Below, one piece after another: positions 38,274 through 45,900 of a stretch of DNA of 64,000 nt (positions are counted from its first letter, which is position 1; every line of letters begins with the position of its first letter). Both the position numbers and the translations under genes were made by a program. The DNA comes from Pseudomonadota bacterium (lineage in GTDB: Bacteria; Pseudomonadota; Gammaproteobacteria; Burkholderiales; Rhodocyclaceae), in the NCBI GenBank assembly GCA_018241665.1, contig JAFEDK010000006.1, forward strand, positions 20,123-84,122, given 5' to 3'. Below the pieces are notes generated by a model. That model saw nothing but the letters and a program-made list of their open reading frames with translations, ran no database searches and had not been told where the DNA came from.

Positions 38274-39166
38274 ACACCCGTCGACGTCTGTTGCTCGGCG
38301 CTGCCTCTGCGCTGGGCCTGGCCGCCTGTGGCGGTTTGCCGCAAAAGTCTGCCGAGGCACCCGTCCGTCCGCTGGCGGCCCGCAAGCCGAGGATCGCGCT
38401 GGCCCTCGGTGGTGGTGCGGCGCGTGGTTTTGCGCACATCGGGGTGATCAAGGCCCTGGAAACCAATGGCATCCTGCCGGACTTCGTGGTCGGCACCAGC
38501 GCCGGTTCGGTGGTCGGTGCGCTTTATGCTGCCGGCCACGGTCCGTTTGAATTGCAGCGCCTGGCGATCCAGCTCGACGAGTCGGCGATCACCGACTGGA
38601 GCCTGTTCGACCGCGGCGTGATCAAGGGCGAAGCCCTCGAGCGCTTCATCAACAGCAATGTCGGCAACAAGCCCATCGAAGGGCTCAAGCGGCGCTTTGC
38701 GGCGGTGGCCACCGACCTGCAGAGCGGCGAGCCGATCGTCTTCCAGCGCGGCAACACCGGCACCGCGGTGCGCGCGTCGGCGTCCATCCCGGGCGTCTTC
38801 CCGCCGGTGCTGGTGAGCGGCCGCGAATACGTGGATGGTGGCCTGGTGGCGCCGATCCCGGTGCGCGAGGCGCGCAGCCTCGGCGCCGACATCGTCATCG
38901 CCGTGGATATTTCCGGCCGCCAGAGCGGCAAGAAGAACCAGGGCACCGCGGACGTGCTGCTCGACACCATCTCCATCATGGGCGGCGCCCTCGGCAAGGT
39001 CGAACTGGCCGATGCGGACGTGATCATCCGCCCGGAACTGCGCGGCGTGCCGGCCACCAACTTCCAGCAGCGCCACGAGGCGATCCTGGCCGGCGAGCAG
39101 GCCGGCTTCTCGGCGGTGGCCCGCATCAAGGACGCGCTGGCCGCGTGGGAAAGGAAACACGGATGA
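38270..39166 (+). CDS. Patatin-like phospholipase family lipoprotein (RssA-like)
   Basis: 298-residue serine hydrolase. The N terminus is a lipoprotein signal ([19 protein letters not shown]) with Cys at about residue 21. The patatin domain follows: oxyanion [17 protein letters not shown], nucleophile Ser in GTSAGS, and catalytic Asp in [12 protein letters not shown]. The dyad is complete, so it should be an active lipid acyl hydrolase anchored to a membrane facing the periplasm. Substrate unknown. It overlaps pdxA (ATGA) and rsmA (ATGA) and is thus translationally locked between a vitamin gene and an rRNA methyltransferase gene. Confidence 0.92.
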   Translation: MNTRRRLLLGAASALGLAACGGLPQKSAEAPVRPLAARKPRIALALGGGAARGFAHIGVIKALETNGILPDFVVGTSAGSVVGALYAAGHGPFELQRLAIQLDESAITDWSLFDRGVIKGEALERFINSNVGNKPIEGLKRRFAAVATDLQSGEPIVFQRGNTGTAVRASASIPGVFPPVLVSGREYVDGGLVAPIPVREARSLGADIVIAVDISGRQSGKKNQGTADVLLDTISIMGGALGKVELADADVIIRPELRGVPATNFQQRHEAILAGEQAGFSAVARIKDALAAWERKHG

Positions 39167-39960
39167 GCGAACAACATCAGGCGCGCAAGCGCTTCGGCCA
39201 GAACTTCCTGTCCGACCCCAATATCATCCGCAAGATCATCGAGGCGATCCGCCCGGTGGAGGGCGACCGCATGGTCGAGATCGGCCCCGGCCTTGGCGCG
39301 ATGACCGAGCCGCTGATGGACCGTCTCGGCCACCTGCACGTGGTGGAGATCGACCGCGACCTGATCGCCCGCCTGAAGACGACCCATTCGCCGGAGCGCC
39401 TGACGATCCACGAGGGCGACGCCCTCAAGTTCGATTTCGGCAGCCTGGTGGCCGACGGCGCGCCGCTGCGGGTGGTGGGCAACCTGCCCTACAACATCTC
39501 CACGCCGATCCTGTTCCACCTGGCCGAGTTTGCCGACAAGGTGAAGGACATGACCTTCATGCTGCAGAAGGAAGTGGTGATGCGCATGGTCGGCGAGCCG
39601 GGCACCGAGGAATACGGGCGCCTGTCGGTGATGCTGCAGTACCGCTTCAACATGGGCCGCGTGTTCGACGTACCGCCCGGCGCCTTCCGCCCGGCACCGA
39701 AGGTGATGTCGAGCATCGTGCGCATGGTGCCGCGGCCGGCGTCGGAGTGCACGGCGGCCGACTACGCGCTGCTCGGCAAGATCGTCACCGCCGCCTTCGG
39801 CCAGCGCCGCAAGACCTTGCGCAACACGCTGCGTGACTACCTGGCCGAGGCCGACTACACCGCCCTCGGCATCGACCCCGGCCTGCGTGGTGAGAGGCTT
39901 GGCGTGGATGAGTTCGTGCGCATCGCCAATCACGTGGCGGCGCGGGGGCCGCTGGCCTGA
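39163..39960 (+). CDS. rsmA: 16S rRNA (adenine1518/1519-N6)-dimethyltransferase
   Basis: Dimethylates two adjacent adenines near the 3' end of 16S rRNA; also known as KsgA (kasugamycin sensitivity). 265 residues. Motifs: [35 protein letters not shown] (SAM), [33 protein letters not shown] (the NLPY catalytic motif) and [10 protein letters not shown]. The ATG at 39163 overlaps the stop of the lipoprotein gene. It ends the lptD cluster and faces a REP pair and a minus-strand gene. Confidence 0.97.
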   Translation: MSEQHQARKRFGQNFLSDPNIIRKIIEAIRPVEGDRMVEIGPGLGAMTEPLMDRLGHLHVVEIDRDLIARLKTTHSPERLTIHEGDALKFDFGSLVADGAPLRVVGNLPYNISTPILFHLAEFADKVKDMTFMLQKEVVMRMVGEPGTEEYGRLSVMLQYRFNMGRVFDVPPGAFRPAPKVMSSIVRMVPRPASECTAADYALLGKIVTAAFGQRRKTLRNTLRDYLAEADYTALGIDPGLRGERLGVDEFVRIANHVAARGPLA

Positions 39961-39977
39961 AATCAGTGGGCCGATCT

Positions 39978-40044
39978 GTGGGGGCGAATTCATTCGCCCT
40001 CCGTCGTTGGAAAGACGTCCGCGGGCGAATGAATTCGCCCCCAC
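39978..40044. repeat. REP-like inverted pair, copy 4 (22-bp perfect arms)
   Basis: The arms 39978-39999 and 40023-40044 are perfect reverse complements over 22 bp (GTGG foot plus the 18-nt core), with a 23-nt spacer. Located 17 bases after rsmA, between convergent genes. Confidence 0.9.
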
Positions 40045-40068
40045 GGGACGCCGCCCGAGGGCTGTGCT

Positions 40069-40260
40069 TCAGTCCTTTTTCAGCGGGCAGGTGCTGATGC
40101 CCAGCAGCGGGTAGGCCGGGCAGAAGCCGAACAGGCCGGTAGCCAGCGGCACCGCGCCGATCCAGGCCCAGACCGGGCCACCCAATGCGGCCCAGGCGAG
40201 CAGCGCAACACCGCCGCCGATACGCAATACCCGGTCGATTCCGCCTACGTTGCTTTTCAT
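40069..40260 (-). CDS. DUF2892 (YgaP-like) small inner-membrane protein
   Basis: 63 residues. It begins MKSNVGGIDRVLRIGGGVAL and has two predicted membrane helices (about 14-30 and 31-47) with a short C-terminal tail. Cys47 (GFCPAY) and Cys58 (STCPLKK) are typical of the DUF2892 family, which also forms the membrane part of the rhodanese YgaP. AAGGAGG lies 7 bases before the ATG. An 18-nt dyad sits 61-78 bases upstream, directly after a Crp/Fnr-type gene, suggesting control by that regulator. Function unknown; a link to sulfur or redox stress is only suggestive. Confidence 0.88.
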   Translation of the reverse strand: MKSNVGGIDRVLRIGGGVALLAWAALGGPVWAWIGAVPLATGLFGFCPAYPLLGISTCPLKKD

Positions 40261-40320
40261 GATCGCCTCCTTGGCAATGAGTCAGGTGGGCGTATTTCAG
40301 CAGGCGGCGGTGGCTGGCGT

Positions 40321-40338
40321 CTGTAACCTTGGTTACAG
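40321..40338 (-). promoter_or_regulatory. Dyad operator upstream of the DUF2892 gene
   Basis: CTGTAACC-TT-GGTTACAG, a perfect 8-bp inverted repeat about the two central bases. It has the size and symmetry of a Crp/Fnr-family site and lies between the regulator stop (40349) and the DUF2892 start (40260). A possible -10 (GAAATA, 40298-40293) would put the dyad centre near -42, the class II activator position. Confidence 0.65.
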
Positions 40339-40348
40339 AGCCCGCAGA

Positions 40349-41008
40349 TCACCCCGCGGCAATCCGGCGCAGGCCGGTGGCATCGAGGATGTCCACCTGC
40401 TCCCGGGCCAGCGCCACCAGTCCTTGTTCGGCAAACCCCTTCAGCAAGCGGCTGACGATCTCCCGCACGCTGCCCAGCTCGTCGGCCAGTTGCTGGTGGG
40501 TGACATGCAGGCGCGGCCCCTTGCCGAGCAGCAGCGCGGCGAGGCGCTGGTCGAGCTTGCGGAAGGCGACCTCCTCGATCAGCTGCATCAGGTCGGCGAT
40601 GCGCTCGGAAAACAGCTGGAAGATGAAATCCCGGAAGGCTGCTTCGCCGAGCAGGGACTGGAAGTCGGCATTCGGCAGGAGCAGCAGGCGCGTCTCCACC
40701 TCTGCAATGCCGCGGGCGTTGTAGGGCGCGTGGCCGAGCAGGCAGGCCGACGAGATGATGCAGGTCTCGCCCGGCGTGACCCGGTACAGCGGCAGTTCCC
40801 GCCCGCTGGGGGCGGCCTTGACGACCCGCAGGCCGCCGGACAGCACGAAGGGAAAGCCCTGGCAGGCCTGCCGTTCGTCGAAGACGACGGCGCCGGCCGG
40901 CACGCCGATGACCTGGGCGTGCTGTTGCAGGCGCTGGCGGGCCGCGGCCGGCAGCGCCGCGAGCACCGGGTACAGGGCGTTCAGCGCGCCGTCGGAGGCG
41001 TCCGTCAT
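40349..41008 (-). CDS. Crp/Fnr-family transcriptional regulator
   Basis: 219 residues. An N-terminal cyclic-nucleotide-binding-like beta barrel (PAGAVVFDERQACQGFPFVL with GGLRVVKAAPSGRELPLY) is joined by the long dimer helix to a winged helix-turn-helix (HVTHQQLADELGSVREIVSR). It lacks the N-terminal cysteine cluster of FNR. Cys83 and Cys89 in GETCIISSACLLGHAPYNAR are candidate thiol sensors. Its ATG overlaps the xth stop (ATGA). The dyad directly downstream suggests it activates the DUF2892 gene. The ligand is not identifiable. Confidence 0.9.
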   Translation of the reverse strand: MTDASDGALNALYPVLAALPAAARQRLQQHAQVIGVPAGAVVFDERQACQGFPFVLSGGLRVVKAAPSGRELPLYRVTPGETCIISSACLLGHAPYNARGIAEVETRLLLLPNADFQSLLGEAAFRDFIFQLFSERIADLMQLIEEVAFRKLDQRLAALLLGKGPRLHVTHQQLADELGSVREIVSRLLKGFAEQGLVALAREQVDILDATGLRRIAAG

Positions 41009-41763
41009 GCCAGTTCGACGACCACCGGCGCGTGGTCGGACGGGCGCTCCAGCTTGCGCGGGGTTTTATCGACAGCGCAGGCGGTGCATTTCTCCACCAG
41101 CGGCTGGGACACCAGCAGGTGGTCGATGCGCAGACCGACGTTGCGGCGGAAGGCCATCATCCGGTAGTCCCACCAGGAGAAGCTCTTCTCGGGCTGCTCG
41201 AAGAGCCGGAAGGCGTCGGTGAGGCCGATGTCCAGCAGGGCCTTGAAGGCGTTCCGCTCCGGTACCGACACATGGATCTCGTCCTTCCAGTCCGGGTGGG
41301 CATCGCGGTCTTCCGGCGCGATGTTGTAGTCGCCACCGAGCACCAGCTGCGGTGTGGTTTGCAGCTCGGCCTTCAGCCAGGTGGTCAGCGCCTCCAGCCA
41401 GGCCAGCTTGTAAACGAACTTCTCGGAGCCGACTGCCTGCCCGTTGGGGAAGTAGCCGCAGACGATGCGGACCCCGTCGAGGGTGCCGGCGATGATGCGC
41501 TTCTGTTCATCCGGGAAACCGGGGATGTCCAGCGTGACGTTCTCCAGCAGCTTGCGCGTGAGGATGGCCACACCGTTGTAGGTCTTCTGGCCATTGAAGA
41601 CGGCCTGGTAGCCGGCGGCCTCGATGTCGGCCAGCGGAAAGGCCTTGTTCTCGCACTTGAGCTCCTGCAGGCACAGGGCATCGGGCTGGTTGGCGGCCAG
41701 CCAGTCGAGGACGTGGGGCAGGCGGACCTTGAGGGAATTGACGTTCCAGGTGGCGATCTTCAT
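41005..41763 (-). CDS. xth: Exodeoxyribonuclease III
   Basis: AP endonuclease and 3'-5' exonuclease of base-excision repair. 252 residues from MKIATWNVNSLKVRLPHVLD. Motifs: CLQELKCEN (metal Glu), YNGVAILTRK, VCGYFPNGQAVGSEKFVYKL, LGGDYNIAPEDRD, SFSWWDYRMMAFRRNVGLRI with DHLL, and the C-terminal catalytic PSDHAPVVVEL. An earlier in-frame start (41793) would add ten residues without family support. It overlaps the Crp/Fnr-type gene downstream. Confidence 0.96.
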   Translation of the reverse strand: MKIATWNVNSLKVRLPHVLDWLAANQPDALCLQELKCENKAFPLADIEAAGYQAVFNGQKTYNGVAILTRKLLENVTLDIPGFPDEQKRIIAGTLDGVRIVCGYFPNGQAVGSEKFVYKLAWLEALTTWLKAELQTTPQLVLGGDYNIAPEDRDAHPDWKDEIHVSVPERNAFKALLDIGLTDAFRLFEQPEKSFSWWDYRMMAFRRNVGLRIDHLLVSQPLVEKCTACAVDKTPRKLERPSDHAPVVVELA

Positions 41764-41829
41764 GCGTCGGCGTGTAGCGGTTGGGGCGGCCAATGATACC
41801 GCCCTGATGTGTCCGGCGCTTCTTCCTGT

Positions 41830-42192
41830 TCAGTTCCGATGTGCGGCGTACCAGGCCAGCAGGGATTCTTCGGTGGCACCGTAGGCGAACTCGTCGGAGG
41901 CTTCGATGCCTGCATCCTGCAGCCGCTTTTTCGGGCCGTCGCCGACCTTGGCGACAAGCAGGCCGGCGCAGTCGGAAAGGGCGCGGATGATCACCTCGCG
42001 CTTGTCCTCATCGCCGAAGCCGCCCTGGCAATAGTGTTCGACAATGCGCTTTTCGACGAAGCGGATGCCGCTTTTGTCGACTTCGTACACATGGAAGTCG
42101 TCGGCATGGCCGAAGTGAAGGTCCACCTGGCCGTGGCCCTTGGTGGCGACGGCGACCTTGAGAGTGCTGGCTTGGGCGGGAGTGTCGGTCAT
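41830..42192 (-). CDS. NifX / NifB C-terminal-like (FeMo-cofactor-binding fold) protein
   Basis: 120 residues. The whole protein is the dinitrogenase iron-molybdenum cofactor-binding domain: VAVATKGHGQVDLHFGHADD, FHVYEVDKSGIRFVEKR, the YCQGGFGDEDKR segment (Cys55), SDCAGLLVAKVGDGPKKRL (Cys75) and DAGIEA. This pattern is especially close to the C-terminal domain of NifB. In nif clusters such proteins carry metal-cluster precursors, but no nif gene is in the window. Here it lies between an outer-membrane protein and xth. It could serve nitrogenase encoded elsewhere or another metal-cluster pathway. Confidence 0.88.
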   Translation of the reverse strand: MTDTPAQASTLKVAVATKGHGQVDLHFGHADDFHVYEVDKSGIRFVEKRIVEHYCQGGFGDEDKREVIIRALSDCAGLLVAKVGDGPKKRLQDAGIEASDEFAYGATEESLLAWYAAHRN

Positions 42193-42218
42193 GGATGCCT
42201 CGCTGGGTGTCGGAACAC

Positions 42219-42237
42219 GCCCCGCGGAAGGCGGGGC
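42219..42237 (-). terminator. Hairpin after the outer-membrane protein gene
   Basis: GCCCCGC (42219-42225) pairs with GCGGGGC (42231-42237), 5-base loop, about 40 bases after the barrel-protein stop. The weak U content (GTGTTCC) makes termination uncertain. Confidence 0.45.
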
Positions 42238-42277
42238 GGCTGAGAGACTACCAAGCGAGGCCCATGCCAGTCAGGCG

Positions 42278-42949
42278 TCAGGGGAAGGCGTAGCGGTAAC
42301 CCAGGCCGATGATGCCGACCTGCTTGCGGTCATAGTCCACGCCGGGCGTGCTGCCAGAGTCCGGCCCGGGCAGGCTGAGGTGGGTGTACTGGATGAAACC
42401 CTTGTGGGCGGCGGTGAAGTCGTACTCCAGGCCGGCACGCAACTGCCAGGCGAGGCCGTTTCCGGAGGCGCCGGGGAAGCACTGGCAGCCGGTACTGAAG
42501 CTGGCCGAGGGCAGTTTGGCCTTGCCGAAGCCGATGCCCGCGCCGACGTAGCCGGAGAAGCTGTCGCTCAGGCGCTCGGTACGGTAGGCGTTCAGGGTCA
42601 GTGCCTCGTAGTGGCCGGAGCCGCCGGCCGCCTCCTTCAGCGGGCCCAGTTCGATGGATTGCAGGTCGAAGCTGCCGCGCTGGTACTCGATCTCATAGCG
42701 GGCGTGCTCGGTCTGGCGGCCGAAGACGAGGCCGCCATGCATGCCCTGGTCCAGCCCGAGCTTGCCCGGCAAGCTTACGCCGGCGCCGAAGGAGACGTCC
42801 GCATTCCAGTTGTCGAGGTTGTTGCGGCCGGCTTGCAGTCCCAGGTAGTAGTGGGGGCTGGGCTCGTCCGCAGCGGCGGCGATGCCGCAGAGTGCCATTC
42901 CGACGGCCAGGATGAAGGGGCTCGCGGCAGGTTTGAAGCGTGTGCTCAT
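42278..42949 (-). CDS. Outer-membrane beta-barrel protein, function unknown
   Basis: 223 residues from the ATG at 42949; a TTG 15 bases upstream is less likely. A signal peptide ends near AAAAD (ILAVGMALCGIAAA). The mature part alternates short amphipathic strands (HYYLGLQAGRNNLDNWNADV, YEIEYQRGSFDLQSI, LNAYRTERLSDSFSGYVGAG, KGFIQYTHLSL) and ends GIIGLGYRYAF, with the terminal aromatic expected for barrel insertion; the last residue is Pro. A Cys pair lies in TGCQCFPG. It resembles small OmpA/OmpW- or Msp4-type barrels; no specific function can be assigned. The giant surface protein gene ends 28 bases upstream on the same strand. Confidence 0.8.
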   Translation of the reverse strand: MSTRFKPAASPFILAVGMALCGIAAAADEPSPHYYLGLQAGRNNLDNWNADVSFGAGVSLPGKLGLDQGMHGGLVFGRQTEHARYEIEYQRGSFDLQSIELGPLKEAAGGSGHYEALTLNAYRTERLSDSFSGYVGAGIGFGKAKLPSASFSTGCQCFPGASGNGLAWQLRAGLEYDFTAAHKGFIQYTHLSLPGPDSGSTPGVDYDRKQVGIIGLGYRYAFP

Positions 42950-42977
42950 CGTGGTGCGACTCAATTGCGGTTTCCGA

Positions 42978-45900
42978 TCAGGCTAGAAAATGGGTGCCGA
43001 AGGCGGCGTTCAGGTCGGCGGCCGTGGCGGTCGTGCCATGGGCGACCGCGGTGCCTACCACGTTGACCTGGGTCAGGTATTGCTGTTCGACGGCCTCGAT
43101 GAATTGGGCGTCGCTTGTCGAGGTATAGCTGCCGGACAGGGATTTCACCAGATTCTGGATGGCCGCGTCATTCTTGTTGGCTACGAGGTAGGCCTCGGCG
43201 TCGAAGGTGAAGGCACTCGTCGTCGTGGTGTTGAATACGACGCCGCGGTCCATGTAGCCCTTGCTGGTCAGGCTCAGGGATGCTGCCTCGGCCTGGGTGA
43301 CCAGTTGCGTCAGGCCCATTCCATTCAGGTAGAGGTGGAAGTCCTCGCCCGGGCCTTTGCCTGCGGCTGCGGCCGAGAAGCCCGCCAGGGTCTTGATCTG
43401 CTGGTAGCAGGCGTAGGGCATCGCGCCGCCATCGACGGCGAAATACCAGTCGTTGGTGAAGGGGTTGTGGTTGGCCACTTGATGGACGCCACCCTGGGCG
43501 CTATCCAGGCTGTCGAAACGGACGCCTTCGAAGACATTTGCGCTGCCCTTGGCCATCGTCGCGGCTTCCGTGACGCTGGTCGTGTAGAAGCGGTCGCCGC
43601 TGGCCAGCCGGACGCTATAGACCGGTGTGGCCGACGGTGCGGCAGGAGGCGGGCTGGAGATGAAGGCGAGCAGGCCCGGGTCGACGATCACGCCGTTGAC
43701 GGTGCCATCCTCGTCGCCGGCCCCACCGTCGGTCAGGGTGATGACGATCCGGTGGACCTTGCCGTCGCCGACCGTATCCAGCAGTGCCGCGCCATCCTGG
43801 GAACCGTCCACCGCGGCGGGATTGGCGAAGTTGGTCCATGCGCCAGTGACGGCGTTGTACTTCATGTAGGCATTGGCCGTGATGCCGGTGGGCAGGTCGA
43901 TGACGACCTGGGTCTGCAAGCCGGCACGATCCGGCGCGATGTCGGTCAAGGCCGCGCCGGTCTGCGCCGTCACGGAGAAGTTGAACATGGCCGAGCCGGC
44001 CACCGTGTTGTCAGGCAGCGGGGCGGGGATGGCGCTGATGGACAGGTCGAGCAACTGGGCGCCCGCGTCGAGCTTGACCGGGTTGCCCGTGTGGATGCTG
44101 TCCACCGTGCCCGCGATGATCGCGCCGAATGTGGCGGCGGGGGCGTTGATCCCGGCCTGGAAGTCGGTGAGCGACAGCAACGGCAATTGGGCGACGTTGT
44201 TCTGCTGCCAGTCGGGTGTGCCGTCCTGGTTGTAGTCGCCGTTGTTCGCGGCGAGCTCCACGGAGGGCCTGATGCCGTCCCGGTCGGTTACCACGGTGAC
44301 GGTGACTGGCGCGCTTACGACGACCTGGCCCGTTGCATTCAGCACCTGGGCCTGGAAGGTGTATTGCCCGTCGTCGAGCTGCCCGGTCGTCACATTGACC
44401 GTGCCAGCCTGGACATCCGCGGCGGTGACACTGGAACTGCCGATGACCTGCCCGCTGGCGTCGAGCAGGCGGGCCGAGCCGCCGGTGCTGAGATAGGTGC
44501 CGCCGTTGAGGGTGAAATCCGGGGCCGTGATCATCGTGACGTTGTCCCGTACGCCGGTGTCGCTGGCCGGGTCCAGATCGGCACTGAAGGGCGGTGTCGG
44601 CTGGACAGGCGGCTCGGGTGTCGGGGGCGGGGGAGATACGACGTCGTTGTCGGCGTTGGTGACGGCCACGGAGCCGGTCTTGCCGCTGTAGTTGCCGTCG
44701 GTGGAACTGCTGGTGGCGGTCAGGGTGTAGGCGATGTTGCCGTCCACCAGCGTGTCGTCGGCGCCCGTGACGGTGACGGTCTGCGCGGTGTTCCAGTTGG
44801 CCGCGGTGAAGGTCAGGGTTGTGGTGCTCAGGCTGCCTTCGGTGGCGTCGAGGCCGGTGAAGGTGACGGTGACGTCGGCGGTGGGCTGGGCGTTGAGCTT
44901 GACGGTGAAGCTGTCGGTGGTTCCGCTCTCGTTGGTGGCCAGGGTTGCCTTGCTGAGGGTGAGGCCTGCGCTGTCGTTGTCGGCGTTGGTGACGGCCACG
45001 GAGCCGGTTTTGGCGCTGTAGTTACCGTCGGTGGAGCTGCTGGTGGCCGTCAGGGTGTAGGCGATGTTGCCGTCCACCAGCGTGTCGTCGGCGCCAGTGA
45101 CGGTGACGGTCTGCGCGGTGTTCCAGTTGGCCGCGGTGAAGGTCAGGGTGGTGGTGCTCAGGCTGCCTTCGGTGGCGTCCAGGCCGGTGAGGGTGACGGT
45201 GACGTCGGCGGTGGGCTGGGAGTTGAGCTTGACGGTGAAGCTGTCGGTGGTTCCACTCTCGCCGGTGGCCAGGGTTGCCTTGCTGAGGGTGAGGCCGGCG
45301 CTGTCGTTGTCGTCGTTGGTGACGTTCACCGAGCCGGTCTTGCCGTCGTAGTTCGAGTCGCCGGAGGTCGCGGACAGATCCACGGTGTAGCCGATGGCAC
45401 CGTCGATCAGGGGGTCGTCCACGCCGGTGACGGTGACCGTCTGTGGGGTGTCCCAGTTGCTGGCGTTGAAGATCAGGCTGACGGGGGCGACGCTGCCCTC
45501 GGTGCTGTCGCTGCTCGAGGTGGCGACGGTGACGGTACCGGTCGGCTGGCTGGACAGCTTGACGGTGAAGGTGGCGGTGCCACCGGCCTCGGTGGTGTGG
45601 GCGCTGATGGCACCCAGCACCAGAGCGGCGCTGTCGTCGTCGGAGTTGGTGGCGGCCACGGAGCCGGTCTTGCCGCTGTAGTTACCGTCGGTGGAGCTGG
45701 TGGTGGCCGTCAGGGTGTAGGCGATGTTGCCGTCTATCTGGGGGTCATCCTCACCGGTGACCGTGACGGTCTGCGCGGTGTTCCAGTTAGCCGCGGTGAA
45801 GGTCAGGGTGGTGGTGCTCAGGCTGCCTTCGGTGGCGTCGAGGCCTGTGAGGGTGACGGTGACGTCGGCGGTGGGCTGGGAGTTGAGCTTGACGGTGAAG

